From contig JBGUSK010000069.1 of assembly GCA_045132495.1 (NCBI GenBank), positions 1-64,000 on the forward strand: a DNA stretch of 64,000 nucleotides, given 5' to 3'. The DNA is from UBA11524 sp045132495 (GTDB lineage: Bacteria; Bacillota; Clostridia; Christensenellales; Aristaeellaceae). Shown here one piece after another: positions 1-7,441 of this stretch. Numbering within the stretch: the stretch's first letter is position 1; each line of letters opens with the position of its first letter. The translations under genes and the position numbers were made by a program. Below the pieces are notes generated by a model. That model was not told where the DNA came from, did no database searches, and saw nothing but the letters and a program-made list of their open reading frames with translations.

Positions 1-232
1 CATAGACCGTGCACTCCTTGGGCTCGGCAATCAGCCGGTAGCCGCCCTGATGGCCGCGGGTGCCCTGCAGCACCCCCGCCTGGGACAGCACCAGCGCGAT
101 CTGCTCCAGGTACTTCTTGGACACATTCTGCCGCTCCGCGATGTCCTTCAGCGCAACCGGACCATTCTTCTGGTGCTGAGCCATATCCAGCATCATGCGC
201 AGCGCGTAGCGTCCTTTGGTGGAAATCTTCAT
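1..232 (-). CDS. Rrf2-family transcriptional regulator (5' part only)
   Basis: Only the first 77 codons are inside the window; the gene reads off the left edge. The N-terminus begins MKISTKGRYALRMMLDMA and continues with a winged helix (VALKDIAERQNVSKKYLEQI, then GGYRL), the signature of Rrf2/IscR-like regulators. Family members sense Fe-S clusters, redox state or cysteine supply through three C-terminal cysteines, which lie outside the window, so the ligand cannot be judged. The start at 232 is preceded by a GGGAG ribosome site. It diverges from the TtcA-type gene at 342, whose product also belongs to a family that often carries an Fe-S cluster; a regulatory link is only inference. Confidence 0.85.
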   Translation of the reverse strand, partial: MKISTKGRYALRMMLDMAQHQKNGPVALKDIAERQNVSKKYLEQIALVLSQAGVLQGTRGHQGGYRLIAEPKECTVY

Positions 233-341
233 TCGTACCAACTCCCAAACAGTTGTTATTTATCACGATCACATTATATCATACAAAAGATGGGATTTCA
301 ACCATTATTCCCTCAAAAAAGATAAGCATTTGGAGGACGAC

Positions 342-1229
342 ATGGCCCGTACCCTCGCCCCTGCTGCGCGGATCGAACGCAGCATCCTCACCGACATGCG
401 CAAAACGCTGTGGAAGCCCTTTATTGCCGCCATCAAGCAGTACGAGATGATTCAGCCGGGCGATAAGATCGCCGTGTGCATCTCCGGCGGCAAGGATTCC
501 ATGCTGCTGGCCAAGCTTTTTCAGGTTCTCCACCGGCATACGGCGATCCCCTTCGAGCTGGAGTTCATCGTGATGGACCCGGGGTATAACCCCATCAACC
601 GGCAGAAGATCATCGACAATGCCGCGCTGATGGAGATACCCATCCGCATTTTTGACTCTGATATTTTCGACGCCGCTACCAACGCCGAGCGCAACCCCTG
701 CTACCTCTGCGCAAGGATGCGCCGCGGCTTCCTTTATGACCGGGCGCAGGAGCTGGGCTGCAACAAGATCGCCCTGGGGCATCACTTCAACGATGTGATC
801 GAGACCACGCTGATCGGCATGTTCTACGGCAGCCAGCTGCAGGCGATGCTGCCCAAGCTGCACAGCCGTAACTTTGAGGGCATGGAACTCATCCGCCCGA
901 TGTATCTGATCCACGAGGACGCCATCAAAGAATGGTGCGCCATAAACGGGCTGACTTTCATCCAGTGCGCGTGCCGCTTTGTGGAGTCACGGGACAAGAG
1001 CCTGGACGGCGTGGGCGACTCCAAGCGGCAGGAGATCAAGTTACTGCTGCGCCAGCTGCGGGAGAAGGACCCCGATGTGGAGAAGAGCATCTTCAACAGC
1101 ATCCACACCGTGACGCTGGACACCTTCCCCGGTTGGAAGATCCACGGGGAAAGCTACTCCTACCTGGAGGAATACGACCAATGGCCGGACACCTTCGCAG
1201 GGATGCGGCACACAAAGGACAGCGAGTAA
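342..1229 (+). CDS. TtcA/TilS-type PP-loop ATPase, probable tRNA 2-thiocytidine synthetase
   Basis: 295 aa from the ATG at 342, chosen because GGAGG at 332-336 precedes it; the frame is open further upstream but without a ribosome site. The PP-loop SGGKDS lies near residue 45 and activates a tRNA base by adenylation. A CYLC pair near residue 123 and a CACR motif near residue 208 are the cysteines that TtcA-group enzymes use for an Fe-S cluster and sulfur transfer. TtcA makes 2-thiocytidine at tRNA position 32. Related clostridial proteins of the same fold exist whose substrate is unknown, so the exact base is inferred. A terminator follows directly. Confidence 0.8.
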   Translation: MARTLAPAARIERSILTDMRKTLWKPFIAAIKQYEMIQPGDKIAVCISGGKDSMLLAKLFQVLHRHTAIPFELEFIVMDPGYNPINRQKIIDNAALMEIPIRIFDSDIFDAATNAERNPCYLCARMRRGFLYDRAQELGCNKIALGHHFNDVIETTLIGMFYGSQLQAMLPKLHSRNFEGMELIRPMYLIHEDAIKEWCAINGLTFIQCACRFVESRDKSLDGVGDSKRQEIKLLLRQLREKDPDVEKSIFNSIHTVTLDTFPGWKIHGESYSYLEEYDQWPDTFAGMRHTKDSE

Positions 1230-1254
1230 GAGAGGCCCTGTGCCTCTCTTTTTG
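1228..1254 (+). terminator. Intrinsic terminator after the TtcA-type gene
   Basis: Stem AAGAGAGGC / GCCTCTCTT with loop CCTGT, followed by TTTTT. It begins at the stop codon of the upstream gene. Confidence 0.85.
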
Positions 1255-1296
1255 CATGCAGGTTTTGCCTGTTTCTCATCATCTTTTGCAGACTTG

Positions 1297-1325
1297 TTGA
1301 CGGATTCCGCCCGTTCATGTATACT
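1297..1325 (+). promoter_or_regulatory. Sigma-A-type promoter of the xylanase gene
   Basis: TTGACG at 1297-1302, 17-bp spacer, TATACT at 1320-1325; about 50 bp before the ATG at 1376. Consensus match by eye. Confidence 0.7.
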
Positions 1326-1375
1326 GAAGAAAATCGGAAACCTGTCAAGTCCATACAAGAAAGGAGTACCCCCGT

Positions 1376-3352
1376 ATGAAGAAATTCCTCATTCTCCTGC
1401 TGGCGATGCTGCTTATGCTGACCGTCGCCGCAGCGGAAGACACGGTCACCACCTACGATTTCGAGTCCGGCGTGCCCGGTGTGTTCCTCCAGAGCGGCTC
1501 CGCTTCGCCCAAGGCCAGCAGCACCGTTGCCCATGGCGGCGCATCCTCCCTGCAGGTGACGAACCGTTCCGGCAACGACTATGACGCGGTGGATCTCAAC
1601 GCCAAAGCCCTGGGCATGAACATCAATGTGCCTGCGAAGATCACTGCGTGGATCTATGTGGACAGTGATGAATCCGGCACCTTCCGCATTGCCAAGTCCG
1701 GCGGCGATTACGCTACCCTGGGCTCTGTCAACTGCCCAGGCCGCACCTGGACTCAGATCACCGCTGAAGTCAACCTTGACCAGCCGGTGAACATCCGCTT
1801 CCAGAACCTTTCCGCCAACTGGAATAGCGCCGAATACTACATCGACGACGTGGTCGTCACCGTGGGCGAGGCCGAGGCCGCTGCTGAATCCACCGCACCT
1901 CCGATCGACTACAAGTCCGACTTCTCCTCCGGCACTGACGGCTGGTATGCCCGCTCCGCCGGCGGCGCGTCTGTTTCCGTGACCGATGAGCAGGGCCTGC
2001 TGATCGTGGGCCGCACCGCCACCTGGAACTCCCCCGGTCGCGATTTTGAGCTGGTCACCGGCAAAACCTACAACATCTCCGTGCTGGTGAAGCAGGATGA
2101 ACTGGATTCTGCCAATCTGATGGTTTCCATCGCCCACAGCCGCGATGGAAGCGAATCCTACGAAAACCTTGGCAGCGCCAATGCCAAAAAGGGCGAGTGG
2201 ACGCTGATCCAGTGTTCCTACATTGCCGGACGCTATGAGAAATTCGTCCTTTATGTAGAGGGCGCCGGTGCGGAAACTTCCTTCCAGATCAAGGATTTTA
2301 CCTGCGCCGAACAGACGCTGAAATACGGCAAGGCCGGCATCCCCAGCCTGAAGGAAGTCTACGCGCCTTATTTCGACTTCGGCACCGCCGTCACTGGCAA
2401 TGAGGTTCTGGACGCAGACCGCATGGAGTTCTATAAGACCCAGTTCAACATCTTTACCCCCGGCAACGAGATGAAGCCCGATTCCCTGTTGAACGTGGGC
2501 GAATGCATCAAGGCCGTGAAGAAATCCGGCGACCAGACCGAGGTGCGCGTCAAGTTTGATTCCTGTATCCCCCTGCTGGACTGGGCTCAGGAAAACGGCG
2601 TGAAGGTGCACGGCCATGTGCTCGTCTGGCACTCCCAGACTCCTAAGATGTTCTTCCACGAGGGCTACTCCATCAAGAATCCTCTGGTCTCCCGCGAGGT
2701 CATGCTGGCCCGCATGGAGAGCTACATCCGGCAGGTGCTGGAATGGACGGAGAAGAACTACCCCGGCGTGATCGTCTCCTGGGACGTGGTGAACGAGGCT
2801 GCCGCTGACTCCGGCCGCAAGCTGCGCGACTCCCTGTGGACGCAGGTCGTTGGCGAGGATTTCATCAACCGCGCCTTTGAGTATGCCCGCAAGTACGCCG
2901 CCCCCGGCACCCTGCTGTTCTATAACGACTACAATTCCGAAATGACCATGAAGGCGCTGGTCACCCGCGACATCGTGGACAACCTGATCGCCGACGGCAC
3001 CATCGACGGTTACGGCTTCCAGAGCCACTACACCGCTGCTTCCACCAATATGTTCTACGTGGAGATCGCCATGAAGGAGATGGCCAAGCGCACCCTCAAG
3101 GATGGCTCCCCCCTGCTGCTGCGCGTGTCCGAGCTGGATGTGGGTATCCCCTCCAACACCGACAGCAACTGGCAGTCCCAGGCACGCTTCTACGAACAGG
3201 TGATGGAGCTGTACAAGCAGTATGCTGATCAGATCATCGCCGTGCACACCTGGGGCACCGTGGACGACCTGAGCTGGCGCGCGGATGAATACCCCCTGCT
3301 CTTCGATGGCATGAGCCAGCCCAAGCCGGCGTTCTATGCGATCGTGGACTGA
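1376..3352 (+). CDS. Secreted GH10 endo-1,4-beta-xylanase with two N-terminal carbohydrate-binding modules
   Basis: 658 aa. A signal peptide (MKKFLILLLAMLLMLTVAAA, cut near residue 21) shows export. Residues about 25-155 and 175-315 are two beta-sandwich segments resembling CBM4/9/22 modules. Residues about 325-658 are a GH10 barrel: the HGHVLVWHSQTP strand, WDVVNEA with the acid/base Glu474, and RVSELDV with the nucleophile Glu586. GH10 enzymes cut the beta-1,4-xylan backbone by a retaining mechanism. No wall anchor, dockerin or SLH domain is visible, so the enzyme is probably released or held only by its binding modules. It is a single-gene unit between its own promoter and terminator. Confidence 0.95.
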   Translation: MKKFLILLLAMLLMLTVAAAEDTVTTYDFESGVPGVFLQSGSASPKASSTVAHGGASSLQVTNRSGNDYDAVDLNAKALGMNINVPAKITAWIYVDSDESGTFRIAKSGGDYATLGSVNCPGRTWTQITAEVNLDQPVNIRFQNLSANWNSAEYYIDDVVVTVGEAEAAAESTAPPIDYKSDFSSGTDGWYARSAGGASVSVTDEQGLLIVGRTATWNSPGRDFELVTGKTYNISVLVKQDELDSANLMVSIAHSRDGSESYENLGSANAKKGEWTLIQCSYIAGRYEKFVLYVEGAGAETSFQIKDFTCAEQTLKYGKAGIPSLKEVYAPYFDFGTAVTGNEVLDADRMEFYKTQFNIFTPGNEMKPDSLLNVGECIKAVKKSGDQTEVRVKFDSCIPLLDWAQENGVKVHGHVLVWHSQTPKMFFHEGYSIKNPLVSREVMLARMESYIRQVLEWTEKNYPGVIVSWDVVNEAAADSGRKLRDSLWTQVVGEDFINRAFEYARKYAAPGTLLFYNDYNSEMTMKALVTRDIVDNLIADGTIDGYGFQSHYTAASTNMFYVEIAMKEMAKRTLKDGSPLLLRVSELDVGIPSNTDSNWQSQARFYEQVMELYKQYADQIIAVHTWGTVDDLSWRADEYPLLFDGMSQPKPAFYAIVD

Positions 3353-3362
3353 TTGAATCCCC

Positions 3363-3400
3363 GGAGGGACATGCATGACACATGTCCCTCCCTTTCTTTT
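3363..3400 (+). terminator. Intrinsic terminator after the xylanase gene
   Basis: Stem GGAGGGACATG / CATGTCCCTCC with a 7-nt loop, followed by CTTTCTTTT. Confidence 0.9.
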
Positions 3401-3462
3401 GTAGCGCGAAGAAGCTGCTGCATATTCCCGCAAGAAATTTCAAAAAAACTTGCAAATCCCTA

Positions 3463-3491
3463 TTGACAAGATGGAAGAAGCATGCTATTAT
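3463..3491 (+). promoter_or_regulatory. Promoter of the tRNA cluster
   Basis: TTGACA at 3463-3468, 17-bp spacer and TATTAT at 3486-3491, about 30 bp before the first tRNA. It is a near-consensus strong promoter, as expected for stable RNA. Confidence 0.8.
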
Positions 3492-3522
3492 ATAACACGT
3501 CGCCGCGACAGGGGCGATAGAT

Positions 3523-3595
3523 GGGAGCATAGCTCAGCTGGGAGAGCATCTGCCTTACAAGCAGAGGGTCACAGGTTCGAGCCCTGTTGTTCCCA
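3523..3595 (+). tRNA. tRNA-Val (anticodon TAC)
   Basis: A complete cloverleaf: acceptor GGGAGCA / TGTTCCC, anticodon loop CTTACAA, T-arm ACAGG-TTCGAGC-CCTGT, discriminator A. CCA is not encoded. First gene of a five-tRNA cluster. Confidence 0.95.
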
Positions 3596-3605
3596 CACAC
3601 AATAT

Positions 3606-3682
3606 GGCCCGGTAGCTCAGTTGGTTAGAGCGCCAGCCTGTCACGTTGGAGGTCGAGGGTTCGAGCCCCTTCCGGGTCGCCA
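3606..3682 (+). tRNA. tRNA-Asp (anticodon GTC)
   Basis: Acceptor GGCCCGG / CCGGGTC, anticodon loop CTGTCAC, T-loop TTCGAGC, discriminator G, then encoded CCA at 3680-3682. Confidence 0.95.
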
Positions 3683-3689
3683 TACATAT

Positions 3690-3762
3690 GCCTCGGTAGC
3701 TCAGTCGGTAGAGCAGTAGACTGAAAATCTACGTGTCGGTGGTTCGATTCCGCCCCGCGGCA
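3690..3762 (+). tRNA. tRNA-Phe (anticodon GAA) with one acceptor-stem mismatch
   Basis: The anticodon loop CTGAAAA gives GAA. D-arm and T-arm (GGTGG-TTCGATT-CCGCC) are normal. The acceptor strands GCCTCGG and CCGCGGC pair except for position 4 against 69, which is T against C. The rest of the molecule is intact, so it is called functional. Discriminator A; CCA not encoded. Confidence 0.93.
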
Positions 3763-3769
3763 CTTTTAT

Positions 3770-3842
3770 GCGGTAGTAGCTCAGTTGGTAGAGCGCCACC
3801 TTGCCAAGGTGGAGGTCGCGAGTCCGAGCCTCGTCTACCGCT
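3770..3842 (+). tRNA. tRNA-Gly (anticodon GCC)
   Basis: Acceptor GCGGTAG / CTACCGC, anticodon loop TTGCCAA, discriminator T. CCA is not encoded. Confidence 0.95.
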
Positions 3843-3914
3843 CTCTTTATTAACAAGATTGGAGGCAACTCCAACTTTACATAGCCCATGCTGCTCCGGC
3901 AGCAAGGACAACAT

Positions 3915-3989
3915 GGTGCCATGGCCAAGTGGTAAGGCAAAGGTCTGCAAAACCTTTATTCCCCAGTTCGAATCTGGGTGGCACCTCCA
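3915..3989 (+). tRNA. tRNA-Cys (anticodon GCA)
   Basis: Acceptor GGTGCCA / TGGCACC, anticodon loop CTGCAAA, T-arm CCCAG-TTCGAAT-CTGGG, discriminator T as usual for Cys, and encoded CCA at 3987-3989. Last gene of the cluster, separated from tRNA-Gly by 72 bp. Confidence 0.95.
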
Positions 3990-3993
3990 TCAG

Positions 3994-4026
3994 GACGATC
4001 AGCTTTGGCTGGTCGTCTTTCTTTTA
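3994..4026 (+). terminator. Intrinsic terminator of the tRNA cluster
   Basis: Stem GACGATCAGC / GCTGGTCGTC with loop TTTG, then TTTCTTTTATT. It starts a few bases after tRNA-Cys. Confidence 0.9.
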
Positions 4027-4047
4027 TTCGCACCCCGTCGCCGCACG

Positions 4048-4077
4048 CAAAAGGCCTCCCCGCTTCGGGGAGGCCTT
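4048..4077 (-). terminator. Intrinsic terminator of the DMT transporter gene
   Basis: On the minus strand a 12-bp stem AAGGCCTCCCCG / CGGGGAGGCCTT is followed by TTTTGC. It lies just after the transporter stop codon at 4090. Confidence 0.85.
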
Positions 4078-4089
4078 GCCTATACCGGA

Positions 4090-5013
4090 TTATTCGCCTT
4101 CGATCACCGCAAGCATCAGGATGCCCACGATGATGATGCCGATGAACATGTACTGCTTCTTGCTCAGCTTTTCCTTCAGGAAAATGCGGGACAGGATCAG
4201 CGACACAACGCACACGGCAGAGATGATGGGAGCCGCGATCGCGCCGTTGCCGCTGGCCATGGCGTACACGTAGGTCAGCTGACCGGCGGTCTCACACACA
4301 GCAGCCAGCGCCTTGTCCTTCTGCTCCACCATGCTGCCGAACTTGATGCCCTTCACCTTCATGAAGATGAACATCACCAGGCCCACCAGGGCGAAGGTCA
4401 GCTCATAGGAGGTATTGGCGATCACTTCGATCGTATCCTCCGTTGCGCCAATAGCCAGCAGGGGGCTGGTTTCCATCTCCAGGAAGTAGATGTCCAGCAC
4501 ACAGCCGAAAGCGTCGATGAATGCATACAGGAAGGGCATGCAGAAGGCGATGATCGCCAGCTTCTTGCCCAGGTGCTGACGACGCTTCAGATCGCCAGAG
4601 TTCTCCAGGAAGCCGATACCCACCACACCAACGGCGATGATGCCGATGGCGACCCAGACCAGCGCATCCAGCTTATCGCCCAGGAAGAGTACGCACAGGA
4701 GCGAACACATGGCGCCGGAGGTGTTCTCAATGGGGTCGGAGATGGATTCCTCGATGAAGCGCATGCCGAAGAAGGAGAACGCCATGGACAGGATATAGCA
4801 CGCCGATACCGGCAGGTAGGCCCACAGGTATTTCAGACTGTAGCTCATATCCTCGGTCAGCAGGGTGAATACCGCATGGATGCCCATTACCAGGCCCACC
4901 ATGACGCAGATCTTCAGGTGGGAGTACTTCTCGCGCTCAACAGCACCCTTCTTGTAAAACAGTTCCGCCAGGCCCCACAGGAGCGTGGTCGCCAGGGTAT
5001 AAATCAGCCACAT
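4090..5013 (-). CDS. EamA/DMT-superfamily membrane transporter
   Basis: 307 aa, hydrophobic throughout with about ten predicted membrane helices in two homologous halves, the architecture of drug/metabolite (EamA) carriers. Features are the N-terminal WLIYTLATTLLWGLAELFYK, a central charged loop around ENSGDLKRRQHLGKK and a C-terminal helix before a short charged tail. The substrate cannot be read from sequence; family members carry amino acids, sugars, nucleosides or drugs. GGAGG sits upstream of the ATG. The transcript has a long 5' region with a good promoter at 5184-5212 and a possible short leader peptide, which suggests control after initiation. Confidence 0.8.
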   Translation of the reverse strand: MWLIYTLATTLLWGLAELFYKKGAVEREKYSHLKICVMVGLVMGIHAVFTLLTEDMSYSLKYLWAYLPVSACYILSMAFSFFGMRFIEESISDPIENTSGAMCSLLCVLFLGDKLDALVWVAIGIIAVGVVGIGFLENSGDLKRRQHLGKKLAIIAFCMPFLYAFIDAFGCVLDIYFLEMETSPLLAIGATEDTIEVIANTSYELTFALVGLVMFIFMKVKGIKFGSMVEQKDKALAAVCETAGQLTYVYAMASGNGAIAAPIISAVCVVSLILSRIFLKEKLSKKQYMFIGIIIVGILMLAVIEGE

Positions 5014-5073
5014 ATTTACTTTTCCTCCGTATCAAATCAATATATCACTCGTATGTTTGATCTGACACAGCGC

Positions 5074-5136
5074 TCATGGCGAGCCGATCTGTGGGCAACA
5101 ATACCGGAAGCCGCCAATGGCATACCAAGCTTCCAT
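5074..5136 (-). CDS. Possible 20-aa leader peptide upstream of the DMT transporter
   Basis: A short frame opens with MEAWYAIGGF and ends in TGA at 5074. It is preceded by a strong AAGGAGGG site (about 5147-5154) with normal spacing and lies between the promoter at 5184-5212 and the transporter start at 5013. Two adjacent Cys codons sit near its end. No homologue is recognised. The evidence is the ribosome site and the position only. Confidence 0.35.
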   Translation of the reverse strand: MEAWYAIGGFRYCCPQIGSP

Positions 5137-5183
5137 AGCCACTTCCCTCCTTTTGCTCAGCTGGCGGGCTAAGCCGCTTCGTT

Positions 5184-5212
5184 ATTGTAACAGAACTTTC
5201 AGTTGTTTGCAA
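5184..5212 (-). promoter_or_regulatory. Promoter of the DMT transporter transcript
   Basis: On the minus strand TTGCAA (5207-5212), 17-bp spacer and TACAAT (5184-5189). It implies a 5' leader of about 165 nt before the transporter ATG. Confidence 0.7.
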
Positions 5213-5302
5213 TTCTTTTTCTTTGTCAGTCAAAGTATTTCCGTTGTTTTCCACAACCTCCGCTTTCCTTCTGGCACAAAACCCGTGCGGGCCCCTCATC
5301 CC

Positions 5303-5331
5303 TTGACACATCCTCCCCTACCCGCTACAAT
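5303..5331 (+). promoter_or_regulatory. Promoter of the MscS-GNAT-ATPase operon
   Basis: TTGACA at 5303-5308, 17-bp spacer and TACAAT at 5326-5331, 33 bp before the start codon at 5364. Confidence 0.85.
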
Positions 5332-5363
5332 GGAGGTACACACTCCGACACGAGGTGATACGA

Positions 5364-6185
5364 ATGAATTTTGAAGATTTCTTTGAGACGCTGCTGGAGC
5401 TTTTCACCACCATCGGCCTGAAGGTGCTCTATGCCATCCTGATCCTCTTTATAGGTCTCAAGCTCATCAAGTGGCTGAAAAAGAAGCTGCCCTCCTTCCC
5501 CTTTATGGAGCGGCTGGACACCGGCCTTCGCACCTTCCTGTGCTCGACCGCCGCGATCCTGCTCTACGCATTGCTGTTCATCTCCGTGGCGATGATCATG
5601 GGCATCCCGACCACCTCCTTCATCGCGGCACTGGCCTCCTGCATGGCCGCCATCGGCCTGGCGATGCAGGGCTCCCTGTCGAATTTCGCCGGCGGCATCA
5701 TGATCCTCATGTTCAAGCCCTTCCGCACAGGGGATTACATCTCCGTCCCCGATCTGAACGTAGCCGGTACCGTCAAGGCCATCACGGTGGTGTACACCGT
5801 CCTGCGAACCTACGACAACATCGAAGTCACCGTGCCCAACGGCACCCTGGCGAACTCCGTCGTGCAGGATATGTCCATCCCGGAGACCCGCCGCTGCGAC
5901 CTGACCTTCCGCATCGCCCCGGACACGCCCCTGGACAAGATCGAATCCGTCATCGCCTCCATCGTCAACGCCAACGCGGATGTGCTGCAGGATCCCGCGC
6001 CTTCCATCGTGCTGACGGAGATCACCGACAGCGCCCTGATCTACGGCGTGCGCATCTGGTGCCCCGGCAGCAAATACTGGGACACCCGCTTCGCACTGAA
6101 CCGCGCCATCAAGCTGGCCTTCGACGAGCATGGTATCATCATGCCCCACCAGCAGGTGGACGTGCATGTGCAGGGGAAACAGTAA
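5364..6185 (+). CDS. Small-conductance mechanosensitive channel, MscS family
   Basis: 273 aa from ATG 5364; an in-frame GTG at 5355 is part of the ribosome site (GAGGTG), so the ATG is preferred. Three N-terminal membrane helices end in a Gly/Ala-rich pore helix (AAIGLAMQGSLSNFAGGIMIL), followed by the beta domain with the PNGTLANSVVQDMS signature of MscS channels and a C-terminal alpha/beta domain. It opens under membrane tension to release solutes during hypo-osmotic shock. The length matches the compact YkuT/MscS type. First gene of an operon with the next two. Confidence 0.92.
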   Translation: MNFEDFFETLLELFTTIGLKVLYAILILFIGLKLIKWLKKKLPSFPFMERLDTGLRTFLCSTAAILLYALLFISVAMIMGIPTTSFIAALASCMAAIGLAMQGSLSNFAGGIMILMFKPFRTGDYISVPDLNVAGTVKAITVVYTVLRTYDNIEVTVPNGTLANSVVQDMSIPETRRCDLTFRIAPDTPLDKIESVIASIVNANADVLQDPAPSIVLTEITDSALIYGVRIWCPGSKYWDTRFALNRAIKLAFDEHGIIMPHQQVDVHVQGKQ

Positions 6186-6200
6186 GCAAAGGAGCACCCC

Positions 6201-6653
6201 ATGAATCGAAACATCAATGTACAACGCATCACCTTTGATTCTCCCCTCTGGCTCCAGTTGGCCGACTACGCCGAGCACTGCTCCTGGCTGGCCGGGCCTC
6301 ATATCGCAGGCATGCTCCGCGAACAACGCTTCACCGACTGGGAGGCTCCCTTCGCAGCGCTGCTGGACGGAGAGATCATCGGCTACTGCACCTTTCTCAA
6401 AACAGATTACTACCCCGACAACCGCTACCGGCCCTGGATCAGCAGCATTTTTGTCGGCGAAAGCCACCGCAGTCAGGGTGTCTGCGGGCTGCTTATCGAG
6501 GCCGCGATCTCCTACGCGAAAACCTGCGGCTTCAAGACTGTGTATATTCCCTCAGATATGACCGGCTTCTATGAGCGCTATGGCTTCGTCAAGATCGACG
6601 AACTGACCAACTACGGCGGAGATACGGACAACATCTTCGCCCGGGCCATCTAA
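6201..6653 (+). CDS. GNAT-family N-acetyltransferase
   Basis: 150 aa, starting 15 bp after the MscS stop with AAAGGAG as ribosome site. The acetyl-CoA loop is SHRSQGVCGLLIEAA (about residues 90-104) followed by the FYERYGF strand typical of GNAT proteins. The acceptor is unknown; the aromatic-rich N-terminus (SPLWLQLADYAEHCSW) is seen in small-molecule or aminoglycoside-like acetyltransferases, but that is not decisive. Co-transcribed with the channel and the ATPase that follows. Confidence 0.8.
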   Translation: MNRNINVQRITFDSPLWLQLADYAEHCSWLAGPHIAGMLREQRFTDWEAPFAALLDGEIIGYCTFLKTDYYPDNRYRPWISSIFVGESHRSQGVCGLLIEAAISYAKTCGFKTVYIPSDMTGFYERYGFVKIDELTNYGGDTDNIFARAI

Positions 6654-6671
6654 AACAAGAAAGGAGGCCCC

Positions 6672-7340
6672 ATGAAAATCCAGATATCCGACAATCTCAT
6701 CCGTCATTACCTCCGCAACGTGTACTTCATCAACGGCCACAGCTATGCGGGCAAGTCCACCATGGTGCGGATGCTGTCCGAACGCTACGGCATGATCCAC
6801 TGCGGCGAGAACTACCACGACGCCTTCCCCCGCGAGAAGCTCGACCGCTGGAAGCAGCCCGGCCTGTGCTACTTCGACACCATGTCCGGCTGGGAGGAAT
6901 GGCTCAACCAGACCCCCGAGGAGCATTTCCGCTGGACGACGCAGGTCTCCCAGGAGTGCATCGAGGTGGAGATCCTCGAATTGCTCCGCCTGGCCGCCAA
7001 CGGCGACAAGATCATCGTGGACACCAACATCCCGCCGGATGTGCTGCGGGAGATCTCCGACTACGACCATGTGGCCATCATGCTCTGCGACCCGCCGGAC
7101 ATCACGAAGGAGAAGTTTTTCGACCGTGACGATCCGGATAAGAAGTTCATGTACGAGCAGATCAGGAAGTGCCCTGACCCGGAGGCAACACTCAGTAATT
7201 TCAATTCCTGGGCAACCTATCATCCCCCGGTGGACATCGACTGGGCTCATACAGGATTTTTCTCCATCACCCGCTCTGACTTCGTGAACGACACCCGTGA
7301 GGAAGTGCTGGCGAAGCTGGCGAAGCACTTCAAGCTGTAA
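6672..7340 (+). CDS. P-loop ATPase/kinase-like protein
   Basis: 222 aa. A Walker A motif GHSYAGKSTM (near residue 20) is followed by a Walker B-like strand KIIVDTNIP (about residues 115-123). The overall size and the single domain resemble small AAA-like or shikimate-kinase-like nucleotide kinases that phosphorylate small molecules or nucleotides. No specific family name can be assigned. GGAGG precedes the ATG, 18 bp after the GNAT gene, so it is the last gene of the operon. Confidence 0.65.
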   Translation: MKIQISDNLIRHYLRNVYFINGHSYAGKSTMVRMLSERYGMIHCGENYHDAFPREKLDRWKQPGLCYFDTMSGWEEWLNQTPEEHFRWTTQVSQECIEVEILELLRLAANGDKIIVDTNIPPDVLREISDYDHVAIMLCDPPDITKEKFFDRDDPDKKFMYEQIRKCPDPEATLSNFNSWATYHPPVDIDWAHTGFFSITRSDFVNDTREEVLAKLAKHFKL

Positions 7341-7342
7341 AC

Positions 7343-7394
7343 ACCTCATCCGTCTTCGCCTTTCGGCGAATCCACCTTCCCCTCAAGGGGAAGG
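7343..7394. repeat. Interspersed intergenic repeat, copy 1
   Basis: It begins ACCTCATCCGTCTTCG and ends with an inverted repeat CCTTCCCC / GGGGAAGG after CGAATCCA. The same blocks recur at 30260-30325, so this is a dispersed palindromic element, not merely a terminator. Confidence 0.7.
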
Positions 7395-7399
7395 CAAAG

Positions 7400-7435
7400 A
7401 CATCCCCCGACCTGTGTCTTTAGGCCGGGGGATGT
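7400..7435. terminator. Probable hairpin terminator between convergent genes
   Basis: Stem ACATCCCCCG / CGGGGGATGT (7400-7409 and 7426-7435) lies between the ATPase stop and the convergent lyase stop. T-tracts are short on both sides, so efficiency is uncertain. Confidence 0.55.
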
Positions 7436-7441
7436 ATTGTA

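Noticed and set aside
1160..3433. A 757-codon open frame on the minus strand across the xylanase gene
   Set aside because: It is antisense to an unmistakable GH10 gene, has a low-complexity Gly/Val/His-rich product and no domain; GC-rich codon bias opens the antisense frame.
3733..5172. A 479-codon plus-strand frame through the tRNA genes and the DMT gene
   Set aside because: It crosses tRNA genes and a terminator and is antisense to the transporter.
5045..5311. An 88-codon minus-strand frame overlapping the DMT leader
   Set aside because: It has no ribosome site and runs through the promoter; the shorter 20-codon frame fits the signals better.
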